Positions 1-8,386 are shown, counted from the first letter of the stretch. The stretch: DNA of 35,173 nt from DATATB01 sp036268995 (GCA_036268995.1 DATATB010000018.1:1-35173); one strand, 5' to 3'. A program made the numbers and translations. The notes: generated by a model from the sequence alone, not told the origin.

Positions 1-2366
1 TCATCCGGCGAATACCACATCGCCAGGTTGGTCACGAGCGCGTGAAGCAGCGTCGATTTACCCGAACCCGTTTTGCCGGCCACCAGCGCGTGCTGGGCAA
101 CGCCCTTGCCCAACCGGAACATCTGCACGCGCGTCGCGCCGGAGCGGCCGACAGCCACGCCGACGTCTCCGTCGCTCTTGAGCGTCCAATACTGCTCTGG
201 CTTTGGCGCGATGAGGTCGAACGCCACTTCCACGCGCTTGGCCTCGCGAGCGCCTTTTCCGACCTGATGGAGAATCTTGCTCAGCTCATCGTCCGAGGGA
301 GCGGGGTCCAGCGTCAGCGGGAATCGATTGAAGACCGGATCGCGCCATGCGAATCGATCGCCCTCGCGATAGAGATTGACGCTGTGGGCTTCCACATCGT
401 CCACGTGCATCGTGCCGCCGGCGACGCTGACGCGGGTGTCGCGCATCAGCAGCGTATAAACGCCGCAGCGCGCACCGGTGCTGGCGATGCTGCTGAGCCG
501 GCGCATCGACTCATCGCTGAAATTGACTGGAAAATCAGAGATCACCAGGTAGCGATACGGCTCAGCCAGCTCGCCCGCCTGCGCGTTGTAGTCGTCGATG
601 GTCGCGAATTCGTTACGCAGATATTTCTGGATGACCGTCTCCATGTGCTCGGTCAGATTCGCGAGCCGCTGGTCAATCTGATCCGCATCGGTCCAGATTC
701 GGCCGCCCACCAGCGCTTCGTCATAATCCGCCAGGTGCATGAAGCCGGCGAAATTCTGCCCCAGGCCGACAGGGTCGATGATCGTGAATCGCATCTTGCC
801 GGGCGGCACGGCGGCCATGAACCGCAGCATCACGGCTTGCAGCGTTTCCACTCCGGCCTTGCGGCCCGCCCCCACGACCTTGAGCACCAGCGAGGCTCGG
901 TCGGGAAAGGATAACAGCGCCGGCAGTTCAATTGTGTGCGGGCCTTGGAAGGCCAGCCGCGGGTCGCCCGCCATCGCGCCGGGGATCTGCTTGAGATCCA
1001 CGTTGAAGTGCCCGACGGGAATCACCGGTGAGACGCTGGGCGCCGGCAGCCAGCCGTTCAGGTCGGCCGCATGCCAATCGGGAAACTGCCGGCGGAGCTG
1101 GCCATTCAACTCGGCGGCGGCGCCAAACATTTCGTTCAGGTGCTGCCGCCACTGATCGGCCAACTGCTGCCAGTTGCGCTCGTGCTCCTGGCGTGCTTCG
1201 TCGGCCGCCCGCACATGGGCCGCTTCGACTTCGGCCAATTGCGCAGCCTGTTCGGCCTTGAGCTGGCCGATCCGCTGCCGCCGCTCGGTTTCGCGCGCGG
1301 CCACCGCCTGATCGAACTGCGCGCGCATCTCGGCCAGCTTGGGCGGATACTGCTGCTCGATCTCGCGGGTATACCGGTCGCGCACCATACCGGCTTCGCT
1401 CTTGATCCGCGAATACTCGTCGTTGGCCCGGGCCAGGTCCGTGTCGTATTTCTGCTTGTTCTCCGTCTGCTCGCGCTGCATTTTCGCCAAGGCCTGCGCC
1501 TTCCACCGCTCGCGGGCCAGCTCCGCATCCACCAGGTCCTGGCAGAGCGGATCAAACAACCGCTTGACCTCTGCCCGCGCTCGCAGATAGATCCAGACGC
1601 TGGCCACCGAGCCGAGCACGACCGCGCCGCTGGCGCTGATCACGAGCCAAGACGCATGCCAGTCAGTGAAATAGCCGCACGGCGCGGCCAGCAGCAGCCA
1701 GGCGCCTAGAAACAGCCACAGGAAGCCGCCATTGCGGCAGAAGCGGGGCAGCCGGGCCGACTTGAGCCCCAGCAGACGGTTTTCGGCCTGGGCCAGCTTG
1801 TCCACGAACACGCGCAGCGGATCTTCATCGGGCTCGGGCGGCGTCCCCTCGGCGTCGATCTCCGGCTCGCGCAGCAGCCGGCAATCGGCCAGATACTGCC
1901 GGGCGTCGGCGCCGATCTGCTCCAGCCGCTGCGCACGCAGGGTGACTTGCGCGTCGGTTTCCAGAAACTCGCGCTTGGGCTTGTGCCGCGTCGCTTCGAA
2001 AACCGTGGTCGTTTCCCAGCGGGCTTCCTGAAATGTCTTTTTGCCCTTGGCCTTGTCGCGGCGATAGCGCTCGGCGATGCGGGCCTGCTTGTTCTTGTAT
2101 TCCTGCTCCGAGGGGCCGTGCGTGCCGTCGAACTCGGCCTGCATCTGCGCGCGCTGAGCCTCGAATTCCTGCGCCGCACGCCGCGCGGCTTCGGCCGAGC
2201 GGGCTGCCACTTGCTGCTGCCCCTCCTCGTAACGGGCTTCCACTTCGGCCAACGCCGCCTTGAGCTGCGCATCGGCCGCCGCGGCTGCCTCGTTGCGCGC
2301 GGCCACGGCCCGGGCCAACCCGGTGAGGATGCCTTGTTGACGGCGGATCAGTTCGGGCTGAGTCAT
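1..2366 (-). CDS. FtsK/SpoIIIE-type ATPase of a type VII-like secretion system (C-terminal part outside window)
   Basis: The reading frame is open from the ATG at 2366 to the left edge, about 788 codons, so the C-terminus is missing. Visible order: an N-terminal charged, Ala/Glu/Arg-rich coiled coil (about residues 1-200); two hydrophobic segments (about 213-232 and 238-258); a second long coiled coil (about 262-390); an alpha/beta region; then a Walker A motif GKTGSGKST at about residues 764-772, preceded by 'HALVAG' as in FtsK/SpoIIIE/EccC motors. The Walker B of this domain lies beyond the edge. Motors of this family thread substrates through the membrane. The WXG100 gene three genes upstream in the same operon points to protein export rather than chromosome segregation. 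No clear ribosome site precedes the ATG. The N-terminal coiled coils are longer than I expect for EssC/EccC, so the system is a divergent relative. Family call is firm; function is inferred from context. Confidence 0.85.
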   Translation of the reverse strand, partial: MTQPELIRRQQGILTGLARAVAARNEAAAAADAQLKAALAEVEARYEEGQQQVAARSAEAARRAAQEFEAQRAQMQAEFDGTHGPSEQEYKNKQARIAERYRRDKAKGKKTFQEARWETTTVFEATRHKPKREFLETDAQVTLRAQRLEQIGADARQYLADCRLLREPEIDAEGTPPEPDEDPLRVFVDKLAQAENRLLGLKSARLPRFCRNGGFLWLFLGAWLLLAAPCGYFTDWHASWLVISASGAVVLGSVASVWIYLRARAEVKRLFDPLCQDLVDAELARERWKAQALAKMQREQTENKQKYDTDLARANDEYSRIKSEAGMVRDRYTREIEQQYPPKLAEMRAQFDQAVAARETERRQRIGQLKAEQAAQLAEVEAAHVRAADEARQEHERNWQQLADQWRQHLNEMFGAAAELNGQLRRQFPDWHAADLNGWLPAPSVSPVIPVGHFNVDLKQIPGAMAGDPRLAFQGPHTIELPALLSFPDRASLVLKVVGAGRKAGVETLQAVMLRFMAAVPPGKMRFTIIDPVGLGQNFAGFMHLADYDEALVGGRIWTDADQIDQRLANLTEHMETVIQKYLRNEFATIDDYNAQAGELAEPYRYLVISDFPVNFSDESMRRLSSIASTGARCGVYTLLMRDTRVSVAGGTMHVDDVEAHSVNLYREGDRFAWRDPVFNRFPLTLDPAPSDDELSKILHQVGKGAREAKRVEVAFDLIAPKPEQYWTLKSDGDVGVAVGRSGATRVQMFRLGKGVAQHALVAGKTGSGKSTLLHALVTNLAMWYSPD

Positions 2367-2430
2367 CGAGCGAAATCGGTCGTGGGGTGCAGCGCGTCGT
2401 GGCTGAGTCCGGCCAGCGGCCGGTGAGTTG

Positions 2431-2652
2431 TCATGAGCATTCTTCGCTCGCGCGGGCGAAAATTTGCGATAGCCGGTTCACGGCCTTGAGCGTGGTCGAG
2501 ACTTGTGGTGCCAAGGGCACGATGTACTCTTCGTCGAATTGCCGCCGCACCGAGTCATTCCAAACGTCTTGCGTTTCGTCCCAACGGAATAAGAGCGTCT
2601 TCATCGCGTGTTGCAACGAGCTGGCCACGATGCTCAAGTCGCCACGTCTCAT
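2431..2652 (-). CDS. Small helical protein of the WXG100/FtsK operon
   Basis: A 73-residue, almost entirely helical protein starting at ATG 2652, with AAAGGA about eight bases upstream. Its centre contains two tryptophans (W-D-E-T-Q-D-V-W-N-D) followed by an acidic/aromatic stretch (RRQFDEEY), which loosely recalls the turn region of WXG100 proteins but lacks the strict W-x-G motif. It lies between the coiled-coil gene (27 bases away) and the FtsK gene (64 bases away) on the same strand, so it is probably co-transcribed and could be a second substrate or a small structural partner of the secretion machine. I do not recognise a named family. Existence as a gene is well supported by the ribosome site and the protein-like composition. 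Confidence 0.7.
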   Translation of the reverse strand: MRRGDLSIVASSLQHAMKTLLFRWDETQDVWNDSVRRQFDEEYIVPLAPQVSTTLKAVNRLSQIFARASEECS

Positions 2653-2679
2653 GGTCGTCGTCCTTTACGTGTCTATGGC

Positions 2680-3291
2680 CTACGGTTGGCGCGGCGCGCG
2701 ATCGGCCGCCGCTTCGGTGGGCGTATCGTCGGCCGCACTTTTCGTGGCCGAGGCACCCGTCGCTGGATTGCTGGTGACCGTGCTCGTGGTGGTGGCCGGT
2801 CCGCTGCCGCCGGGCAGCATGTCGGCATACGCCTCGAGAATGGCAATTTTGCGATCGAGCAGGGCCAAGGCCTGCGGCACATTGGCGTCGAGCAGATTGC
2901 TCAAGCTCTGCGCCGGCCCGCGATACTCCGACACCTCTTGCTCGACGACCCGGCTCCACTGCTTGACCTTCTCCAGCTTTTCCTGAGCTTCGGTCAGCCG
3001 GCGTTTGGCCTTTTCCAATGCTTTTTTCTGGTCGCTGCAGGAGGGCACGCCTTCGGAGGCGGTCGACATCAGGCAGCGGTTCAGATCCGCCCGGCATTCG
3101 CCCACCACGTCTTCGCGGCGGCGGATTTCGACCTGCCAGTATTTGAGCTGATCGTGCGTCAGCCAGTCGACCATCCGCCGAATTTCGACCTCGACGGCTC
3201 CCAGCGCCTGGGCCGAATCCTCGCGAAAACCGACCATTGCCGCACGAAAATCGTGCAGCATGTGGATCGACCGCACATTAGCTGAACTCAT
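2680..3291 (-). CDS. Coiled-coil protein of the WXG100/FtsK operon
   Basis: A 203-residue protein when started at ATG 3291 (the frame is open upstream, but the earlier residues look non-coding). The body is helical and highly charged: a first helix ending in 'MVDWLTHDQLKYWQVEI', a segment with three cysteines (about residues 68-88), then a long Lys/Glu coiled coil. The last 35 residues are a low-complexity Thr/Ala/Ser/Pro tail. Proteins of this shape accompany WXG100 genes in planctomycetes, and its place between the WXG100 gene and the motor suggests a secreted substrate or chaperone. There is no strong ribosome site, so the exact start is uncertain. No catalytic motif is visible. Confidence 0.7.
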   Translation of the reverse strand: MSSANVRSIHMLHDFRAAMVGFREDSAQALGAVEVEIRRMVDWLTHDQLKYWQVEIRRREDVVGECRADLNRCLMSTASEGVPSCSDQKKALEKAKRRLTEAQEKLEKVKQWSRVVEQEVSEYRGPAQSLSNLLDANVPQALALLDRKIAILEAYADMLPGGSGPATTTSTVTSNPATGASATKSAADDTPTEAAADRAPRQP

Positions 3292-3386
3292 GGCGCATGC
3301 TCGAAAGGGACCGCAGGGCCAGCGGAGGCGCCGGCCGCCCAATTGCGGCAGTCACCCGAAGGCCCGGGCTGGGGTGAAACGGAATT

Positions 3387-3659
3387 TTAGCGCTGATGCA
3401 GGTATTCTTCGATCCGCTCGGCTTTACGCAGCAGAAACGGCACGTGCTGGCTGGCGGACTCGGTGAAGCGGCCCATCACCTGCATCGTCTGCTCGAACTC
3501 AGTGGCGAATTTCTCGTGTTCCTGGTCGCGCCAGGACTGCCCGAGGTTCATCATCTGGCTGCGGAGCAAGGCCATTTGGCTTTGCAACTCACTGGCGAAA
3601 TGCTTGAGATTGTTGGCAAATCGCTTGAGTTCTTGGGGATCGACAACGGCCTGTGCCAT
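3387..3659 (-). CDS. WXG100-family protein (ESAT-6-like)
   Basis: A 90-residue protein forming two helices around a 'SWRDQEHEKFATEF' turn. Size, helix-turn-helix shape and W-x-D/G position match the WXG100 (ESAT-6/EsxA-like) superfamily, small dimeric proteins exported by type VII systems. The second helix ends in a charged segment with 'IEEYLHQ'. The ATG at 3659 was chosen over an in-frame TTG two codons upstream because GGTAGGAAG lies at the right distance before the ATG. It is the first gene of a leftward operon that includes an FtsK-type motor. The C-terminal Y-x-x-x-D/E export signal known from ESX substrates is not clearly present. Confidence 0.85.
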   Translation of the reverse strand: MAQAVVDPQELKRFANNLKHFASELQSQMALLRSQMMNLGQSWRDQEHEKFATEFEQTMQVMGRFTESASQHVPFLLRKAERIEEYLHQR

Positions 3660-3916
3660 GGGCAACTGCTTCCTACCGGTCGAGAGAAGGGGACCGTCTG
3701 CCGTTGGTGCGCGGCAGGCCTTGCCGCGGCTGGATCACAACGGCGCAAGTCGGCCGGTCTTCTTAGTTTAACCGTACCCATTTAGGCTGTAAATCAACTT
3801 GCGCCCGAACCCGAGCGGCCCGGCATTTCTCGCCTACCGCCTGCGACGGATTTGCCGGCCAAGGCCGGGTTCGCACCGATTCGCAGGGCGAAGAACAGTG
3901 GCGTGCCGGGCGCCGT

Positions 3917-3989
3917 CCTTCTCCGTTTGGGAGAAAGTGGCGGCGCGAGCGCTCAGCCGAGCGGTGGCGGCGCAGCCGACGGATGAGGG
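3917..3989. repeat. Dispersed intergenic repeat, copy 1 (expanded)
   Basis: Begins with CCTTCTCC, continues to GGGAGAAAGTGG and ends in GGATGAGGG. This is a degenerate, longer version of the reverse complement of the element at 4123-4164, with a GC-rich insertion in the middle. The two copies face each other about 130 bases apart in the gene-free stretch between the divergent WXG100 and sulfate operons. Elements with this 'CCCTCATCC...CTTCTCC' look are a common dispersed intergenic type in high-GC bacteria. Confidence 0.6.
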
Positions 3990-4122
3990 TCCGCAACGGC
4001 TCGTTTAGGGCTTGTCGTCGCGCTCTCGTGCATTCGACTGGTCACTGGTATCGGAGTTCGCGAGGGCGTTTCATGCGTCGGCCGTTCGTCGTGTTGGTGG
4101 GCCACTGCCCAGCTTGAAAGCA

Positions 4123-4164
4123 CCCTCATCCGGCCTTCGGCCACCTTCTCCCAGGGGGAGAAGG
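4123..4164. repeat. Dispersed intergenic repeat, copy 2
   Basis: Starts CCCTCATCCGGCCTTCGGCC and ends GGGGGAGAAGG. It contains two nested hairpins: GGCCTTCGGCC near its left end, and CCTTCTCCC/GGGAGAAGG at its right end. It matches the reverse complement of the element at 3917-3989 at both ends. Confidence 0.65.
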
Positions 4165-4171
4165 GTTTTTT
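4144..4171 (+). terminator. Rho-independent-terminator-like hairpin
   Basis: A nine-base-pair perfect stem (CCTTCTCCC with GGGAGAAGG, three-base loop) is followed after one G by six T residues. Read rightward this has the form of an intrinsic terminator. No plus-strand gene ends just before it, so it may insulate the sulfate operon promoter from upstream transcription or simply be part of the repeat element. Confidence 0.5.
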
Positions 4172-4293
4172 GTTGAGCCGCCCGAGCGTTATTTTCGCAA
4201 AGTATTTTGGTAAAGCAGGTTATGCAGTTTTTGTTGCGAAATGTCGCCGGCCGCGCGCAAACGAAATATGCCGAATTTACTCGCGGACGGCCA

Positions 4294-4328
4294 TTGATTA
4301 TCACGATAGTTATTAACATAGTGATAAT
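4294..4328 (+). promoter_or_regulatory. Candidate promoter overlapped by an operator-like palindrome, upstream of the sulfate operon
   Basis: ATTATCAC at 4297-4304 and GTGATAAT at 4321-4328 are exact inverted repeats with a 16-base centre; one flanking base pair extends the match. A possible -35 (TTGATT, 4294-4299) and -10 (CATAGT, 4317-4322) with a 17-base spacer lie within it, each matching consensus at four of six positions. The site is AT-rich against GC-rich surroundings and lies about 70 bases before the first gene, as expected for an operator of a dimeric regulator. Which regulator binds is unknown. Confidence 0.45.
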
Positions 4329-4400
4329 TAGTTGCCGGGGCGTCTCGAAGCGGACGGAGACGTCCCCATCAAAAGCCATTTCAAATAAGGGGCCGCAATC

Positions 4401-5423
4401 ATGACTCGTACTTGGATTCTTGGTCTGTTGCTGCTGGCCTTGATCGGGGCCGGGCTGGTGTTTGCCCGCAGCGGCGCGGGGCCGCAAACCGACCCGGCAG
4501 CGCGGCCGCTCGAACTTTTGAACGTCTCGTATGACCCGACGCGCGAGCTTTGGCGGGCGATTAATGCCCGCTTTGCAGCCAAGTACGAGCGCGAGACCGG
4601 CCATCCGCTCACGATCAAGCAATCGCACGCCGGTTCCGGAAGCCAGGCACGGGCCGTGATCGACGGCATCGACGCCGACATCGTGACGCTGGCCCTGTGG
4701 AGCGACGTACACGCCATCGAACTGGCGGGGCTGATCTCGCCCGGCTGGGAGGAGCGGCTGCCCAACCACAGCTTGCCGTACGTCTCGACGATTGTGTTCG
4801 TGGTCCGCAAGGGAAACCCGAAGCAGATCAAGGACTGGTCCGACCTGGTACGGCCGGGCGTCGAGATCATCACGCCCAGCCCAAAAACCTCGGGCAACGG
4901 CAAACTGGCGTTTCTCGCCGCTTGGGGTTCGGTGATTGTGCGCGGCGGCTCGCAAGACGAGGCGCTGCGGCTGGTCACGCAGATCTATAAGCAGACGCCG
5001 GTGCTCGACTCGGCCGCCCGGGCCGCCACCACGACGTTTGCCCAAAAGCGAATCGGCGACGTGCATCTCACTTGGGAAAACGAAGCCCATTTGGAAGTGC
5101 ACGAATCGGGCGGCGAGCTGGAGATCGTCGTGCCGCCGGTGAGCATTCGGGCCGAACCGCCGGTGGCCGTCGTCGACGTCAACGTCGAGCACAAGGGGAC
5201 TGCGGCCGCTGCCCGGCAGTATCTCGAATATTTGTATACCGACGAAGGGCAGGAAATCATTGCCCAGCACTATTACCGCCCGATCAATGCCGTGGTGCTG
5301 GCCCGGCATGCCTTTCCGCGGCTCGAGCTGTTCACGATCGAGCAACTGGCCGCGAACTGGCAAGAAGCCACCGAGCGGTTTTTCGGCGAAGGCGGCGTGT
5401 TCGATCAGATTTATTCGAAATGA
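4401..5423 (+). CDS. sbp: Sulfate/thiosulfate-binding periplasmic protein
   Basis: A 340-residue precursor. Residues 5-22 form an N-terminal hydrophobic segment (signal peptide or anchor). The mature part starts 'LLNVSYDPTRELW' and contains 'QSHAGSGSQARAVIDG', 'TLALWSDV', 'PYVSTIVFVVRKGNPK', 'DWSDLVRPGV' and 'SPKTSGNG', the signature blocks of the Sbp/CysP family that bind sulfate without metal in a solvent-excluded cleft. Length agrees with the family. It is the first gene of a four-gene operon with two permeases and an ATPase, delivering the oxyanion for sulfur assimilation. The family usually has QSHGGSG where this protein has an Ala, a conservative difference. A palindrome about 70 bases upstream may control it. 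Sulfate versus thiosulfate preference cannot be told from sequence. Confidence 0.93.
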   Translation: MTRTWILGLLLLALIGAGLVFARSGAGPQTDPAARPLELLNVSYDPTRELWRAINARFAAKYERETGHPLTIKQSHAGSGSQARAVIDGIDADIVTLALWSDVHAIELAGLISPGWEERLPNHSLPYVSTIVFVVRKGNPKQIKDWSDLVRPGVEIITPSPKTSGNGKLAFLAAWGSVIVRGGSQDEALRLVTQIYKQTPVLDSAARAATTTFAQKRIGDVHLTWENEAHLEVHESGGELEIVVPPVSIRAEPPVAVVDVNVEHKGTAAAARQYLEYLYTDEGQEIIAQHYYRPINAVVLARHAFPRLELFTIEQLAANWQEATERFFGEGGVFDQIYSK

Positions 5424-5433
5424 CGAGGCTGCA

Positions 5434-6249
5434 ATGAATCGCCGCGTGTTGCCGGGCTTCGGCCTGAGCTTGAGCTTTACGGTGCTGTACCTGGCCGCGA
5501 TGGTCATCGTGCCGCTGGCGGCCTGCGTGGCCAAGGCGGCCAGCTTGCCCGTCGATCGGTTGTGGGCTGCCGTCTGGACCGAGAGGGCTCGCGCCGCGTA
5601 TGCGTTCACCTTCAGTTCCTCGCTCATTTCGGCCGCGATCAGCCTGGTGCTAGGTGTATGGGTGGCGTGGGTGCTGGTGCGCTACGAGTTTCCGCTCAAG
5701 CGGTTGGTCGATTCGCTCGTCGATCTGCCGTTTGCCCTGCCGACGGCCGTGGCCGGGCTGGTGTATTCGAGTTTGTACGTCAAAGACGGCTGGCTGGGAC
5801 AATTTCTCGTGCCGCTGGGCATCGAGGGGGCCTATTCACGCCTGGCTGTCGTGCTGGTGCTGACATTCATCGGCCTGCCCTTCGTGGTCCGCACCGTGCA
5901 GCCCGTGCTTCAGACCCTCGAGGCCGACGTGGAAGAAGCGGCCCATCTGCTGGGCGCCAATCGCTGGCAGACGTTCGTGCGCGTGATCTTGCCGATGCTC
6001 ATGCCGGCGATTCTTACCGGCTTCGCACTGGCGCTGGCCCGAGCCTTGGGCGAATACGGCTCGGTGGTGTTTGTCTCGGGCAATATGCCGTTTCGGACCG
6101 AAATTGCCCCGGTGTTGATCGTGGCCCGGCTCGAAGCTTTCGCCTATAGCGAAGCCACGGCGATTGCCGTCGTGTTGCTGCTGATGTCGTTCAGCGTGCT
6201 GATCGTGATCAATGCCTTGGAGCGCTGGAGCAAACGCTATGAAGGCTGA
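5434..6249 (+). CDS. cysT: Sulfate ABC transporter permease CysT (CysU)
   Basis: A 271-residue inner-membrane protein starting at ATG 5434, ten bases after the binding-protein gene. It has about six hydrophobic helices, and 'DLPFALPTAVAGLVYSSLY' is the hallmark of the CysT branch. The cytoplasmic EAA loop 'EEAAHLLGANRWQTFVRVILP' (about residues 168-188) docks onto the ATPase. The later block 'LARALGEYGSVVFVSGNMP' is also conserved in the family. It pairs with CysW to form the sulfate channel. Its 3' end overlaps the cysW start by 11 bases, indicating translational coupling. Confidence 0.93.
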   Translation: MNRRVLPGFGLSLSFTVLYLAAMVIVPLAACVAKAASLPVDRLWAAVWTERARAAYAFTFSSSLISAAISLVLGVWVAWVLVRYEFPLKRLVDSLVDLPFALPTAVAGLVYSSLYVKDGWLGQFLVPLGIEGAYSRLAVVLVLTFIGLPFVVRTVQPVLQTLEADVEEAAHLLGANRWQTFVRVILPMLMPAILTGFALALARALGEYGSVVFVSGNMPFRTEIAPVLIVARLEAFAYSEATAIAVVLLLMSFSVLIVINALERWSKRYEG

Positions 6250-7138
6250 CGCCAGGCCGCCGGTCGCCGTGCGCGCGAGCACCCCGCAACAGGATCATCC
6301 GCTGGTGCGGCTGGTGTTGATCGGTGGCATGCTGGCGATAGTCGGCGTGCTGATCGTGATTCCGGTGGTAAACGTGTTTTACCAGGCTCTATCGCGCGGG
6401 TTCGCTACGTACTGGCACAACCTGCTGGGCGACGAGGATACGCGCAGTGCCATCTTGCTCACACTCACCGTCGCACCCGTGGCGGTGTGCGCGAACATGG
6501 TGTTTGGCGTGGCGGCCGCGTGGGCCATTGCCCGGTTCAAGTTTCCAGGCCGGACCGTGCTGGTCACGCTGATCGACTTGCCATTTTCCATTTCGCCGGT
6601 CGTGGCCGGGTTGATGTTGGTGCTGATTTTTGGGCTGCAAGGCTACTTGGGCCCCTGGCTGCGCGAGCATCATCTCAAAGTCGTGTTCGCCACGCCGGGA
6701 CTGATCCTGGCCACGACGCTGGTCACGCTGCCGTTTGTCGCACGCGAGCTGATCCCGCTGATGGAAGCCATCGGCAGCGAGGAAGAAGTCGCGGCGGTCA
6801 GCCTGGGGGCCAGTGGCTGGCAGATCTTCTGGCATGTCACGCTGCCGAATATCAAGTGGGGCCTGCTGTACGGAGTGATTCTCTGCAACGCCCGGGCGAT
6901 GGGCGAATTCGGCGCGGTGTATGTCGTGTCGGGACACATCGCCGGCCGCACTGACACGATGCCGCTGCGCGTGGAAAAGCTGTTCCAGGAATACAACAAC
7001 CCCGGTTCGTTCGCCGTGGCCTCGCTCCTCACCTCGCTGGCCTTAGTCACGCTGGTAATCAAAGTTTATTTGGAACGCAAAACGCATCGCGAGCTGCTAG
7101 AAGCCAGCCGCATGCACTCTCCGGGAGTCGAAGCATGA
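6239..7138 (+). CDS. cysW: Sulfate ABC transporter permease CysW
   Basis: A 299-residue membrane protein whose ATG at 6239 overlaps the end of cysT. After a polar N-terminus of about 20 residues come six predicted helices, including 'DLPFSISPVVAGLMLVLIFG'. The EAA loop 'EEVAAVSLGASGWQIFWHVTLP' contacts CysA, and 'NARAMGEFGAVYVVSGHI' is the CysW-type conserved block. It forms the second half of the channel. Its stop codon overlaps the cysA start in an ATGA arrangement. Confidence 0.93.
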   Translation: MKADARPPVAVRASTPQQDHPLVRLVLIGGMLAIVGVLIVIPVVNVFYQALSRGFATYWHNLLGDEDTRSAILLTLTVAPVAVCANMVFGVAAAWAIARFKFPGRTVLVTLIDLPFSISPVVAGLMLVLIFGLQGYLGPWLREHHLKVVFATPGLILATTLVTLPFVARELIPLMEAIGSEEEVAAVSLGASGWQIFWHVTLPNIKWGLLYGVILCNARAMGEFGAVYVVSGHIAGRTDTMPLRVEKLFQEYNNPGSFAVASLLTSLALVTLVIKVYLERKTHRELLEASRMHSPGVEA

Positions 7139-8193
7139 GCATCCAGCTTGCCGGCGTGACCAAGCGTTTCGGCTCGTTCCTGGCCGTGGACAATGTCAGC
7201 CTGAATGTGCCCGACGGGGCCCTGTTGGCGCTGCTGGGCCCCTCGGGCTCGGGCAAGACGACGCTGCTGCGCGTGATCGCCGGCCTCGAAGCGCCGGACC
7301 AGGGCACGGTCCGCTACCAGGACGAAGACGTCACGCGGCAGCCGGCCAAGGACCGCAACGTGGGCTTCGTCTTCCAACACTACGCGCTCTTCCGGCACAT
7401 GACCGTGTTCGAAAACATCGCCTTCGGCCTGCGCGTGCGGGGTCGCGGCAAGGCCGAAATCTCCGAGCGCGTGCGCGAGCTGCTAGCGCTGATCCGGCTC
7501 GAAGCGCTAGGGAATCGCTATCCTTCGCAGCTCTCCGGAGGCCAGCGGCAGCGCGTGGCCCTGGCCCGGGCGCTGGCCATTCAGCCGCGCGTGCTGCTGC
7601 TCGACGAGCCTTTCGGCGCGCTGGACGCCAAGGTGCGCTGCGAGCTGCGCCGCTGGCTGCGGCGGTTGCACGACGAGATTCACATGACCAGCGTGTTTGT
7701 CACGCACGACCAGGAAGAAGCTTTTGAAGTCGCCGATGAAGTGGTCGTGATGAATCGCGGCCGCATCGAGCAGTCGGGCACGCCCGAGCACGTGTTCCAG
7801 CAGCCGGCCAACGCCTTTGTCATGGATTTTTTGGGCAATGTGAATGTCTTTCATGCCCGGGTGCAAAACGGCCGGGCCATGCTGGGCGACGTGGAGGTCG
7901 ACTGCCCCGATTATCCGCACGAACAATCGTGCACGGCGCCGGTCTATGTCCGGCCGCACGAACTGGACATCGATCACGCGGCCATCGGCCCCGGAAGCTT
8001 GCAGGCCAAAGTGGAGCGGATCAATGCCGCCGGGCCGGTCGTCAAAGTCTTGGCCGTATCGCCGGCCTTTGGTGTGGGGATCAACGTCGATATCAGCTCC
8101 GAGCGGTTCCAGGAACTCGGGCTCGAACCGGGGCAGACCGTGTACGTCTCGCCACGGCGGGTACGTGTCTTCGCGCCGGAGTATTCAATCTGA
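7135..8193 (+). CDS. cysA: Sulfate/thiosulfate import ATP-binding protein CysA
   Basis: A 352-residue ABC ATPase with all core motifs: Walker A 'GPSGSGKTT' (about residues 34-42), Q-loop 'VFQHYALF', signature 'LSGGQRQRVALARAL', Walker B 'VLLLDEPFGALD' and switch histidine 'VFVTHDQEEA'. The C-terminal 120 residues form the regulatory/TOBE region typical of CysA and MalK-like subunits, including 'VYVRPHELDI'. It powers uptake through CysT and CysW. The ATGA overlap with cysW shows translational coupling, and the operon ends here. No clear terminator follows. Confidence 0.93.
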   Translation: MSIQLAGVTKRFGSFLAVDNVSLNVPDGALLALLGPSGSGKTTLLRVIAGLEAPDQGTVRYQDEDVTRQPAKDRNVGFVFQHYALFRHMTVFENIAFGLRVRGRGKAEISERVRELLALIRLEALGNRYPSQLSGGQRQRVALARALAIQPRVLLLDEPFGALDAKVRCELRRWLRRLHDEIHMTSVFVTHDQEEAFEVADEVVVMNRGRIEQSGTPEHVFQQPANAFVMDFLGNVNVFHARVQNGRAMLGDVEVDCPDYPHEQSCTAPVYVRPHELDIDHAAIGPGSLQAKVERINAAGPVVKVLAVSPAFGVGINVDISSERFQELGLEPGQTVYVSPRRVRVFAPEYSI

Positions 8194-8282
8194 CTTGCAA
8201 ACGTGGCGGGTCTGCACTTCGGCGTGGTGCTCATGGCCCTGGCCACGACCATGGCCACCGGGCCGGCGCTGAGCTGGTTGCA

Positions 8283-8376
8283 CCGTAGTCATCCCGCTCC
8301 GTCGGGATGAAGGCATCGCCGCTGGACGCCACGTCGAACGCGCTCCAGGCGTCTCGACGGAGCGAGACGACTACGG
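8283..8376. repeat. Imperfect inverted repeat, possible small non-autonomous element
   Basis: The 26-base outer arms at 8283-8308 and 8351-8376 begin with an exact CCGTAGTC match and continue as near-complements around GCTCCGTCG. Each arm is also self-complementary (TCCCGCTCCGTCGGGA on the left, GTCTCGACGGAGCGAGAC on the right), so the unit can fold as a cruciform. It fills most of the space between convergent cysA and the membrane protein gene. A dispersed MITE-like or REP-like repeat is the likely nature. Lack of a T-run argues against a simple terminator. Confidence 0.6.
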
Positions 8377-8386
8377 TGACGCGCGT

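Noticed and set aside
4071..5627. Long minus-strand open frame of about 518 codons opposite the sulfate-binding protein gene
   Set aside because: It is antisense to a clear Sbp/CysP gene, has no domain and reflects GC-rich codon bias.
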